Positions 1 to 7,389 of a DNA stretch of 21,879 nucleotides are shown here, one piece after another. The DNA comes from a virus. Below the pieces are notes generated by a model. The model was not told where the DNA came from. It was given only the letters and a program-made list of their open reading frames with translations, and made no database searches. Numbering within the stretch: the first letter of the stretch is position 1; every line of letters begins with the position of its first letter. Position numbers and translations under genes: made by a program. The DNA lies in IMG/VR virus record IMGVR_UViG_3300044489_000172, positions 1-21,879 of that record; one strand, written 5' to 3'.

Positions 1-2
1 CT

Positions 3-1481
3 GACGCCGGTCCGGCCGACATCTACATCGGCTTCCGGCACCCGGTCACTCGAAGACCTACCAATCCGCTGCCTGCGCAGGCTGCGTTCCTCTCCAGCCG
101 CGCCAAGCATCGGGGGCTCTTCGGCGGGTACGGGTCGGGCAAGTCCGTGGTCGGCGGGATGGCCGCCAACATCGAGTGTGAGATGTACCCCGACAACCTG
201 GGGATCATCGGGCGCCGCATCTGGAACGACCTGCGCGACTCCACGATGGAGGTCTTCTTCCGCGAGGTGCTGCCGCCCGAGCGCAACCCGCTCATCGGCG
301 ACAAGCGGGCCGAGGGGAAGTGCAAGTGGATCGCCACCTCGAAGGACCTGATCTACCCCAACGGCTCGAAGATCATGTTCCGCCACATGGACGACCCCTC
401 GCGCTACCTGTCGGAGGAGCTGGGCTGGTTCTACCTGGACGAGGGGATCGAGAGCGGGATGGACTTCGCGTACAAGGTGCTCTCGTCTCGGTTGCGTCGC
501 GGGCGCTCTTCGCGTCGCGGCTGGACGACCAGCAACCCCGGGCCCCGATCCTCGTGGCTGCACCAGAAGTTCATCGAGGGCATGAAGCGGGACCCGAACA
601 GCTACTTCGCCATCTCGGCGTCGTCCCTCGAGAACCGCTACCTGCCACGGGACTACCTCGCGGAGCTGATGGAGTACCCCGACGAGGAGTTCAAGATGTA
701 CGTCATGGGGCAGTTCATCGCGGCGCAGGGGGCGGTCTTCCCGAAGTTCCGGCGCGACGTGCATGTGGTGCGCCCGTTCGAGATTCCTGAGGAGTGGCCG
801 AAGCTGCGAGCCATCGACTACGGGCTGAACCATCCCTTCGTGTGCCTGTGGATCGCGGTGGACGAGTTCGACCGGAAGCTCTACGTGTACCGGGAGTGGG
901 TGGCGACGGACCTGGACCTGGCGCAGCAGTGTCAGATGGTGCATGGCCTGAGCATCGGCGAGAAGTACCTGCACACGGCGATCGACCCGTCTACTCAGGC
1001 GAGGGTCATCACGGGTGGGCTGCCGGTGATTGACCAAGTGCGGATGTACCTGGACAACGTGATCCCGGGCTTCAACGACGTGAACTCCGGCGTGACGCGC
1101 ATCCGCACGTTGCTGAACTGGAACGTGGATCAGCAGGGGAACTTGACGCGGCGCCCGATGCTCTACTTCTTCGACAGCTGCCCCACGGCCATTGACCAAA
1201 CTGAGGCGCTTCAGTATGATGTCCGCAAGGGTGTGAGCACGGGGAAGCCGGTGGATCGTGACGACGACGCGGTGGACGCGCTGAAGTACGGGGTGCAGAG
1301 CATCGGCGGTTTCGAGGGGTTCAAGGTGGAAGAGGCAACCCCCAGAGATACGATCCAGAGCCGGTGCCGCAAGCAGGCCGAGAGGGAGCATGGCAGGAAG
1401 TTCAGGGGAGGGCGTGGAAGGAAGAGCTTGAGGGACGAGCTGATCGAGCGTGAGGTAGCACGGCTTCAGGTGAGCGCATGA
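3..1481 (+). CDS. terL: Phage terminase large subunit (5' end missing)
   Basis: ATP-driven DNA-packaging motor and headful/cohesive-end nuclease that docks on the portal. The frame is open from base 3 to the TGA at 1479-1481, so the gene runs off the left edge. The first ATG in the window (147) cannot be the start because the Walker A motif GGYGSGKS is encoded just before it, at 123-146. Walker B (GWFYLDEG) lies at 423-446. The RuvC-like nuclease domain begins with AIDYG near 810-824, and the late acidic motif DRDDDAVDALKYG lies near 1255-1292. All these are standard for the family. The C-terminus is very basic (Arg/Lys-rich). The stop overlaps the portal ATG (ATGA), which indicates translational coupling. 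The small terminase subunit is not in the window and presumably lies to the left. Confidence 0.95.
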   Translation, partial: DAGPADIYIGFRHPVTRRPTNPLPAQAAFLSSRAKHRGLFGGYGSGKSVVGGMAANIECEMYPDNLGIIGRRIWNDLRDSTMEVFFREVLPPERNPLIGDKRAEGKCKWIATSKDLIYPNGSKIMFRHMDDPSRYLSEELGWFYLDEGIESGMDFAYKVLSSRLRRGRSSRRGWTTSNPGPRSSWLHQKFIEGMKRDPNSYFAISASSLENRYLPRDYLAELMEYPDEEFKMYVMGQFIAAQGAVFPKFRRDVHVVRPFEIPEEWPKLRAIDYGLNHPFVCLWIAVDEFDRKLYVYREWVATDLDLAQQCQMVHGLSIGEKYLHTAIDPSTQARVITGGLPVIDQVRMYLDNVIPGFNDVNSGVTRIRTLLNWNVDQQGNLTRRPMLYFFDSCPTAIDQTEALQYDVRKGVSTGKPVDRDDDAVDALKYGVQSIGGFEGFKVEEATPRDTIQSRCRKQAEREHGRKFRGGRGRKSLRDELIEREVARLQVSA

Positions 1482-3460
1482 GTACCCTGGCGACCGACCC
1501 GGGCATTCAGAAGAGCCCTGACAGGAAGCGCGCGATCACCGATGCAGTGATGCAGCGGTACCGTGACGCTTCGATGGCGCGGCACGACTGGGAGAACCAG
1601 GCGTACATGAACATCGCCTTCTTCCTGGGCTACCAGTGGATCGGGTGGTCTGACGGGACCGGGTGGATTCAGAAGGCCGAAGACGCGGAGATGCGCTACC
1701 ACCTGGTCTACAACCTGCTGCAGCCGGCGGTGCGGACGCAGGTGAGCCGCACGATGAGCCACAAGCCCTGGGTGACGTGCCTGCCGACGACGGCGGAAGA
1801 GGAGGACGTGCAGGCGGCGAGGTTGGGCACGAAGCTCCTGCAGCATTGGCGCCGGCGGCTGTTCACTCCAACGCTGGAGGCTGAGTTCTACACCTGGCAG
1901 GCGGTGTGTGGGACGGCCTTCTGGCGAGTCGGGTGGGATGCGTATGCTGGACGTTCGATCATTCAAAGGCCGCTCGCACCCTTCGGCGAAGGTATTCTCT
2001 CTCCACACCGGGCGGAAGCATTTCGTGCCCGGCCCGCGAAACCAGACACCCGGGCCCCCTTTGAGCGGTACCTGGCCGAGAGCATCGAGGCAGCGGGTAG
2101 TGGGGGCGTTGGGGGGAGTCCTGAGAGCGAAGCAGCGATAGAGGAGCTGCCGGAGGGGGATGTGCTGCTGGAGGTCGTGAACCCCTTCGAGATCTACCCT
2201 GAGCCTGGCGTGGAGTCGTGGGACAAGGCGTCATGGGTCATCCATGCGCGACGGAGGAGCCGAGATGATGTGCGGGCTGCGTGGGGTGATACGGTGGCTC
2301 GCACAGCGCTGGGCATCCCGGCGAACACGCTGACGGAGGGGCCGGGCTTCAACCCGGACCGGGTACCGAAGTCGGGGGATCCGCAGAACCTCAACGCGCT
2401 CTTCGGGGTAAGCGAGAAGGTTGAGGACGACATCCCGGTGGTGGAGTACTGGGAGCGCCCGAGCAAGGGGTTCCCGAGCGGCCGGCATGTGCTGGTGGTG
2501 GGGAGCGTGTTGGTGCACGATGGGCACAACCCGTTCCCGTTCAACGATGTCCCGCTGGTGCATGTGCCGTTCGAGCGGGTGCCGGGGACGGTGTGGGGTC
2601 GGGGGATGGTGGAGTCGGTGCGCCCGATGCAGGAGGAGTTCAACCGGACGATCAGCCAGTTGGCGGAGGCCCGCGACTACAGCAGCTTCCCGAAGGTGCT
2701 GGTCCCGAGGGGCACCAACCTGTCGCCGATCGTGGGGGACAACCTGCCCGGGGAGTTCTGGGAGTACAGCGGGGCGATGCCGCCGCATGTGATGCAGGCG
2801 CCGCAGATGCCCGCGTACATGGGAACGATCCTGCAGCAGAGCTATCAGATGTTCATGGACCTCACGCACCAGCATGAGGTGACGCGGGGGACGACGCCGC
2901 CGAACGTGGAGTACGGGATCGCGATCCAGCTGCTGCACGAGGCAGACAACAGTCCGTTGCGCTCGACGTATGACATGATCGACGACGGTCTGGTGCGGGT
3001 GTCTCGGATGCTGCTGGCGGTGGCGCAGAAGTACTACACGGAGCCGCGTTACCTGCGACTGGTGGGGCAGCGCAAGGAGCCGCAGGTGATCGCGTTCACG
3101 GGGAGTGACCTGCACGGGATCGTGGACGTGTACGTGGAGCCGAGGAGTGCTCAAGCGAACACGCTCGCGGCGAAGCGGCAGGAGATCATGTCTCTCTACC
3201 AGAGCGGTCTCTTCGGACCTCCGGGTGATCCGGTGGTGACGCAGCGGGTGCTGCAGGCGCTGGAGATGGGCCACCTGAGCGAGATGTTCGAGGAGAACAT
3301 GACGGTGGAAGAGGCCGTGATGCTGCACCTGCAGCAGATGGTCTCCCAGCCCGGGGGACTGGAGATGCTGGTGCAGTGGCTTCAGCAGTTGGGGGCTCCG
3401 GCTGGGGCCCAAGGGGCGCCCGTGGGGCAGCCCATGATGATGTTGCCGGCGGCAGGGTAG
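1478..3460 (+). CDS. Phage portal protein
   Basis: Dodecameric ring at the capsid vertex through which DNA is packaged and ejected. This 660-residue protein follows the terminase with an ATGA overlap. It has the N-terminal helix and FFLGYQW-type motif seen in podovirus portals (residues about 45-55), a VVNPFEIYPEPG strand-turn near 230-241, and the long helical segment beginning GMVESVRPMQEEFNRTISQL near 376-395, which corresponds to portal wing/stem regions. The C-terminal tail is rich in Gln, Gly and Met. Residues about 156-195 have different codon use from the rest (see findings) and may be an inserted loop. Identification rests on position, length and these motifs. Portal function is nearly certain; the exact subfamily is not determined. 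Confidence 0.93.
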   Translation: MSTLATDPGIQKSPDRKRAITDAVMQRYRDASMARHDWENQAYMNIAFFLGYQWIGWSDGTGWIQKAEDAEMRYHLVYNLLQPAVRTQVSRTMSHKPWVTCLPTTAEEEDVQAARLGTKLLQHWRRRLFTPTLEAEFYTWQAVCGTAFWRVGWDAYAGRSIIQRPLAPFGEGILSPHRAEAFRARPAKPDTRAPFERYLAESIEAAGSGGVGGSPESEAAIEELPEGDVLLEVVNPFEIYPEPGVESWDKASWVIHARRRSRDDVRAAWGDTVARTALGIPANTLTEGPGFNPDRVPKSGDPQNLNALFGVSEKVEDDIPVVEYWERPSKGFPSGRHVLVVGSVLVHDGHNPFPFNDVPLVHVPFERVPGTVWGRGMVESVRPMQEEFNRTISQLAEARDYSSFPKVLVPRGTNLSPIVGDNLPGEFWEYSGAMPPHVMQAPQMPAYMGTILQQSYQMFMDLTHQHEVTRGTTPPNVEYGIAIQLLHEADNSPLRSTYDMIDDGLVRVSRMLLAVAQKYYTEPRYLRLVGQRKEPQVIAFTGSDLHGIVDVYVEPRSAQANTLAAKRQEIMSLYQSGLFGPPGDPVVTQRVLQALEMGHLSEMFEENMTVEEAVMLHLQQMVSQPGGLEMLVQWLQQLGAPAGAQGAPVGQPMMMLPAAG

Positions 3461-3491
3461 CCGTCGAGCCATGAGGCCAGGAGGCTGAAGG

Positions 3492-4487
3492 ATGGCTGCG
3501 GACAGGAGCGAGCAGGTGCCGTTGGACGACTACGCAAGTGAGCGTGTGGCCGGCGGCGACGAGGCGATGCCGAGCCTGGATGATGTGGAGGCATATCTGG
3601 CAGGGGCTCTGGAGGGCGCTGGAGCGCCCCCGGACTACGGAGTGGGGCTCCAACCCGATTCCGGCGTCGGAGTGCCACAGAATGCGCCACAGGGGCTTCC
3701 TGTAACGCCTACAGCGCGAGGCGAGGAAGACTTCGTCGGACAGGGGCTGGACCGGCTGTACTCTCGGCAGGAGGTCGAGGACCAGCAGCCTGGGGTGCCG
3801 GCCAAGGGGCCGGAGTCTGGGTTCGTGGTGCGCGAGGCCTATGAACGGGTCAAAGCGGCACGTGATGCAGCCCAGGCGGAACTGGAGCAGTGGAAGCCTC
3901 TGCTCGACCAGGCGAGGCAGTATGGGCGGAACGGCCAGGAGGTTGTGGACTCCTTCCAGCGGGCGTTGATGGTGCAGAACGCGCAGTCGAGCCCCTACGG
4001 GGTGGACAGCTACAACCAGAACCCTAACCCTCCGCTCCCGTTGCCCACACGACAGGCGGAAGGTACGAAGCTTGACCCAGAAGACCGTGCGATGCTGAAG
4101 CAGGTCCTGGAGCGCCAGGAGAAGGCTGACCTTCAGATCGAGCAGCAGCGGCTTCAGCAGGAGATCGCGACGGGGTTGCAGCGCTACCAGTTGGAGCGCG
4201 ACCCCCTGGCTCTGGACTACGTTCGCATGGCGATGGCGAGCTTCCCGAACGCCACGATGGATCAGATCCTGAAGTCCTACCTGTCGAAGCGACACGCGAG
4301 CCTGCAACAGACCACGGCGCTGAAGCGCGAGGCAGGTTCGCTCACACCAGACGTGCGAGGTGGAAGGACAGCAGCCGGAGCATCCAATCGCATCGAGGAT
4401 CGGATCGCTCAGATGAGTGACACGGAGCGGCGCCAGGCGGCGGCCGCAGCCCTCGCCCGGGCGGGCGGGTTGGCAGACCTCAGGTAG
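3492..4487 (+). CDS. Putative capsid scaffolding protein
   Basis: A 331-residue hydrophilic protein between portal and major capsid genes, the usual place for the scaffold that templates procapsid assembly and is then lost. The N-terminal 110 residues are acidic and low in predicted structure. Residues about 113-160 and 196-236 are charged, Gln/Glu-rich helical stretches likely to form coiled coils, and the C-terminus is basic and Ala/Arg-rich, as in scaffolds that bind coat protein electrostatically. A strong AGGAGG site (3479-3484) precedes the ATG by 7 bases. No protease motif is visible. The call is by position and composition, since scaffold sequences diverge quickly. Confidence 0.75.
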   Translation: MAADRSEQVPLDDYASERVAGGDEAMPSLDDVEAYLAGALEGAGAPPDYGVGLQPDSGVGVPQNAPQGLPVTPTARGEEDFVGQGLDRLYSRQEVEDQQPGVPAKGPESGFVVREAYERVKAARDAAQAELEQWKPLLDQARQYGRNGQEVVDSFQRALMVQNAQSSPYGVDSYNQNPNPPLPLPTRQAEGTKLDPEDRAMLKQVLERQEKADLQIEQQRLQQEIATGLQRYQLERDPLALDYVRMAMASFPNATMDQILKSYLSKRHASLQQTTALKREAGSLTPDVRGGRTAAGASNRIEDRIAQMSDTERRQAAAAALARAGGLADLR

Positions 4488-4505
4488 TCGGCGCTCGGGC
4501 CACCT

Positions 4506-4540
4506 GTCTGACCTCGCATTCGACCACGAGGAGGTCAGAC
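4506..4540 (+). promoter_or_regulatory. Hairpin over the major capsid gene ribosome binding site
   Basis: A perfect 10-bp inverted repeat (GTCTGACCTC at 4506-4515 and GAGGTCAGAC at 4531-4540) with a 15-base loop lies in the 57-base gap before the capsid gene. The Shine-Dalgarno run GAGGAGGT (4528-4535) is split between the loop and the 3' arm, so folding would partly hide it. No T-run follows, so it is not a typical intrinsic terminator. It could tune capsid translation or protect or process the mRNA. The pairing is seen directly; the function is inferred. Confidence 0.55.
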
Positions 4541-4544
4541 CGAG

Positions 4545-5759
4545 ATGGCGTCAACCAGCACGCTGACGACGCTGGACAACCTCCTGAAGACCCTGTACCT
4601 GCCGGGTCTCAGGTGTCAGATCAACAACACAGTCCCGCTCTTCTCTCAGCTCAAGCGCGACGAGGAGTCGGTGAGCGGGAAGAACTTCACCATCGGGCTG
4701 CACGCGGCCAACAACCAGGGCGGCGGTGCCGCGGCCGAGAACGCAGCCCTCCCCGACCCGGGCGAAGAGGACTACCGGGTCTGTGTGATTCCTCAGCGGT
4801 ACGTGTACTGGCGGCTGCGCCTCACGGGTCAGACGATCCGGGCGACGCGGACGAGCGTCGGCGCCTTTGCGAACGCCTTGGAGAAGGCGGTTGCGGGGTG
4901 CGGCGAGGCGATGAAGCGCGACATCAACCGCCAGCTCTTCGGAACGGGCGCGGCCACGCTCTGTCTCGTGAACGGAGCGGTGACGGGCGCGGCGTCGATC
5001 ACCTGCGACAACGGGGTCAGTTCCACTGTGGGCACCACCCGTCGCATCTACAAGGACATGCTCATCGACATCTGGGACGCGGCGGGCACGACGCGCCAGG
5101 CCCAGAACATCAAGGTCAGCGCGGTGTCTTCGGCGACGGTGTTCACCACGTCCGAGAACGTCACGGTTGAGAACAACGCCATCGTGACGCGGGCGGGTGC
5201 GAAGACGGCCTCCGGCGGCCTGGAGATGATGGGCATCGACCTGATCGCCGACAGCGCGGGCGCGCTCCAGAGCCTCAACCCGGCCACGAGCGGCGAGGAG
5301 TTCTGGACTGCCTACGAGCGGGCCCTCGGCGGTGCGCTGACGCAGGCGGCCATGCTGACGGCGGTGGACGGCATCAACACCAACAGCGGCGAAGACCCGA
5401 ACCTGATCGTGACGACCAAGGGCGGGCGCCGCGCGTACTTCGATCTCTTCGACACGCAGGTGCAGTTCAGCCCGCAGGTGCTGCGGGGCGGCTGGCGTGT
5501 CCTGACGTTCGCGGCCGGAAGCCAGGAGATTCCGATCCTGGTGGACGACGACTGTCCGCTGACGAACTGGTACTTCCTGAACACGCGGCACCTGTCGGTG
5601 TACCAGATGGCGGACTTCGACTGGATGGACATGGACGGGTCGAGGCTGGTGCGCGTCCAGGACCGGGATGCCTACGAGGCGGTGCTGTACATCTACGCCA
5701 ACCTGGGCACGGACAAGCGCAACGCGCACGGCAAGATCACCGGCGCAACCGAGGGCTAA
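4545..5759 (+). CDS. Major capsid protein (HK97-fold expected)
   Basis: A 404-residue protein in the canonical place after portal and scaffold. The N-terminus lacks a long cleavable delta domain. Residues about 85-140 contain the motif TGQTIRATR followed by GAFANALEKAV and KRDINRQLFGTG, a spine-helix-like arrangement common in phage coat proteins where a helix of about 25 residues ends at RQLFG. The C-terminal half has alternating short beta strands and an acidic DFDWMDMDG patch. The start is the ATG at 4545 with GAGGAGGT 9 bases upstream. It is expected to be the most abundant late product. The fold assignment is family knowledge, not shown directly. Confidence 0.88.
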   Translation: MASTSTLTTLDNLLKTLYLPGLRCQINNTVPLFSQLKRDEESVSGKNFTIGLHAANNQGGGAAAENAALPDPGEEDYRVCVIPQRYVYWRLRLTGQTIRATRTSVGAFANALEKAVAGCGEAMKRDINRQLFGTGAATLCLVNGAVTGAASITCDNGVSSTVGTTRRIYKDMLIDIWDAAGTTRQAQNIKVSAVSSATVFTTSENVTVENNAIVTRAGAKTASGGLEMMGIDLIADSAGALQSLNPATSGEEFWTAYERALGGALTQAAMLTAVDGINTNSGEDPNLIVTTKGGRRAYFDLFDTQVQFSPQVLRGGWRVLTFAAGSQEIPILVDDDCPLTNWYFLNTRHLSVYQMADFDWMDMDGSRLVRVQDRDAYEAVLYIYANLGTDKRNAHGKITGATEG

Positions 5760-5772
5760 GGAGGCACCCACG

Positions 5773-6099
5773 ATGGCAATCGAAGAGCTGAACCTCAGCC
5801 AGTTGGCGACTCGGGAGCGCCTGTTTGTGATGAACGGGTCGGAGACGGTTTCCGGCTACAAGCAGCTTCAGACAGGGCTCTCCGAGGTGATCGGCGTCTG
5901 GGCGACGCTGGACCAGTTCCCGACTGCAACGCACATGGACACGGGTGCGGCAATCTCGGACCAGTCCACCGAGCCCGGGCAGATCGAGCTGTACGTGACC
6001 ATCCCGACCTCCATCTCGACGAACGCTACACCGACGACGGCGGCGACGGCGGCGAAGGTGTCGTGGATCGCGATTGGGGCGAAGCCTGGCCTGATGTAA
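5773..6099 (+). CDS. Small head-region protein, possible decoration protein
   Basis: A 108-residue protein directly after the capsid gene (stop at 5759). The ATG at 5773 is chosen because AAGGAGG (5758-5764) lies just upstream; the same frame is open further 5' but without a better site. The sequence has an N-terminal stretch of about 40 residues, a Thr/Ala-rich low-complexity segment (residues about 80-95), and a short hydrophobic end. I recognise no domain. Its position suggests a minor capsid, decoration or head-completion protein, which is an inference from gene order only. Confidence 0.7.
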   Translation: MAIEELNLSQLATRERLFVMNGSETVSGYKQLQTGLSEVIGVWATLDQFPTATHMDTGAAISDQSTEPGQIELYVTIPTSISTNATPTTAATAAKVSWIAIGAKPGLM

Positions 6100-6121
6100 C
6101 ACGCGGGGCAGGTGGGCGCGG

Positions 6122-6167
6122 GGTCCCCCCGGGGGGATCACCCCCTTTCCTCCCGGGGGGAAGGACC
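6122..6167 (+). promoter_or_regulatory. Large GC hairpin between two head-region genes
   Basis: In the 81-base gap between stop 6099 and start 6181, bases 6122-6136 can pair with 6149-6167. GGTCC pairs with GGACC at the base, then C-runs with G-runs, with two 2-base bulges (6155-6156 and 6161-6162). The core includes the palindrome TCCCCCCGGGGGGA (6124-6137). The 3' arm ends immediately before the AGAGGAG ribosome site (6168-6174) of the next gene. There is no T-tract, so it may act as an mRNA stability or attenuation element rather than a full terminator. Structure is seen; role is inferred. Confidence 0.5.
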
Positions 6168-6180
6168 AGAGGAGTCGGCT

Positions 6181-6453
6181 ATGAGCAGCATTCAGGTGCG
6201 GGATCGTCTGACGAAGGAGCAGCATGAGCGGAGGCAGCACAACGCCCGTGTGCTGGAGCGCGTGGACCGTGACAACGCGCGGATGAAGGCGGAGGCAGCG
6301 CAGAAGCAGTCCGACCTCATCCAGGACAGCAGTCGCTACTTCGGGAAGATGATCCAGCAAGAGGCGTCGGGCGAAGCCGTGCGTCACGGGAGCCGGATGG
6401 GCGACGCCATCCGGGCATACAAGCGGCAGGCGGGCCTGTCGGTAGATGACTGA
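6181..6453 (+). CDS. Small charged helical protein of unknown function
   Basis: A 90-residue, strongly charged protein rich in Arg, Lys, Glu and Gln, almost certainly helical, with a likely coiled coil across residues about 10-45. The ATG at 6181 is preferred over an in-frame upstream start at 6112 because AGAGGAG (6168-6174) lies 6 bases before it and the upstream stretch would be encoded by the GC hairpin. It sits between capsid-proximal genes and the head-tail adaptor and is probably co-translated with the latter, which starts 13 bases after its stop. No family recognised; a minor structural or assembly role is only inferred from position. Confidence 0.75.
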   Translation: MSSIQVRDRLTKEQHERRQHNARVLERVDRDNARMKAEAAQKQSDLIQDSSRYFGKMIQQEASGEAVRHGSRMGDAIRAYKRQAGLSVDD

Positions 6454-6465
6454 GGAGGTTCCGTC

Positions 6466-7389
6466 ATGGTACTTTCCGAGCTGGTCGAGCACGCGATGCA
6501 GGCGGCCAATGCCGAGAACTCAGATCGGCATTCCCCGTCCTCGGTGCGGCGTCTCATCAACAACGCGCAGAACGCCATCGTGAAGGCCGGCAACCTGCTG
6601 GTGACTGACCCACTCACGGTGACGGAAGACCTCAAGGCCCATGTGACACAGATCAACGGGGCCCAGACGGCGAGCAACGTCTTCTACGTGGACTCCGTGA
6701 AGTACCTGAAGGTCGGAGACCGGATCGACGTGCTGAACATCGGGGGCAGCAGCCCCGGCGAGACGCTGACGCGGAAGTTCTCCGACAAGCGCATCTCGGC
6801 GCTCAACCAGAACTCGATCTCCGTGCAGATCGGCACGACCATCTCGTGCGCGGACAACGACTACCTGCTGTTCGCGAACGACGTGGGGTTGATCGACGCG
6901 GTGGAGGATGAGCCGGTGTATCGGTCTCCGATCCGGTCGCTGGACATCCTGAAGGTGGAGTACAAGCGGTCGGCAACTGGGACGTACATCCCGCTGCGCC
7001 AGACGGACCAGAAGCGCATCGCGCGTTCCCAGCGCACCGACACGGGCTTTGCTCCCGGTTCGGTCGGGACGGGTTGGCCGACCGAGTGGTACATGATCGG
7101 GGTGCATCAGTTCGGCTTGTACCCGGCGCCGGACGCTGCGCTGGCAGAGGCGCTGCGCCTCACCTACGTGCGGCAGCCGCTGGAGCTGATCGAGCAGGAC
7201 GACGAGCCGGAGATCCCGGACTACTACCATGATGTGCTGTGGCAGTACGCGGCGGCGCAGATGCTGAAGCGCGACGCGAACTTCGACGGCGCGGCGGCGT
7301 TGCTCCAGGACGTGAACGGCTCGATGATGATGGCCCTGATGCAGACGGGCGGCAACCCGCGAGAGCCGATGACGAGGGGCGGTTCCTGA
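6466..7389 (+). CDS. Head-tail adaptor (connector) protein with beta-domain insert
   Basis: A 307-residue protein expected to form the ring beneath the portal that joins head and tail nozzle, as P22 gp4 or T7 gp11 do. The two halves of an adaptor are visible: an N-terminal helix pair (residues about 1-45) and a C-terminal part with the motif YVRQPLELIEQDDEPEIP, then a helix YHDVLWQYAAAQML typical of these connectors. Between them, residues about 60-140 form a beta-rich stretch with a VGDRIDVLN motif, resembling a small barrel domain inserted into the adaptor. GAGGAGGT (6452-6459) overlaps the previous stop and sets the ATG. Its stop overlaps the next start (TGATG), so it is coupled to the nozzle gene. 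Confidence 0.78.
   Translation: MVLSELVEHAMQAANAENSDRHSPSSVRRLINNAQNAIVKAGNLLVTDPLTVTEDLKAHVTQINGAQTASNVFYVDSVKYLKVGDRIDVLNIGGSSPGETLTRKFSDKRISALNQNSISVQIGTTISCADNDYLLFANDVGLIDAVEDEPVYRSPIRSLDILKVEYKRSATGTYIPLRQTDQKRIARSQRTDTGFAPGSVGTGWPTEWYMIGVHQFGLYPAPDAALAEALRLTYVRQPLELIEQDDEPEIPDYYHDVLWQYAAAQMLKRDANFDGAAALLQDVNGSMMMALMQTGGNPREPMTRGGS

Noticed and set aside
147-1481. Terminase beginning at ATG 147
   Set aside because: It would lack the Walker A motif that is encoded in the same frame at 123-146, so the gene must extend beyond the left edge.
2009-2033. Small inverted repeat CCGGGC/GCCCGG inside the odd portal segment
   Set aside because: Six base pairs with a long loop in GC-rich DNA is expected by chance; not evidence for a mobile element.
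2231-3472. 413-codon minus-strand frame opposite the portal gene
   Set aside because: His/Arg-rich shadow; the plus-strand portal frame has the conserved motifs.
4551-5771. 406-codon minus-strand frame opposite the capsid gene
   Set aside because: Antisense shadow of the major capsid gene; no motif and no promoter or ribosome site of its own.
5668-6099. Possible frameshift fusion of the capsid protein to the next gene, as in T7 10A/10B
   Set aside because: The downstream frame is open before its ATG, but joining needs a +1 shift and no slippery sequence or stimulator is visible near 5750-5759. A strong ribosome site at the downstream ATG explains its translation.
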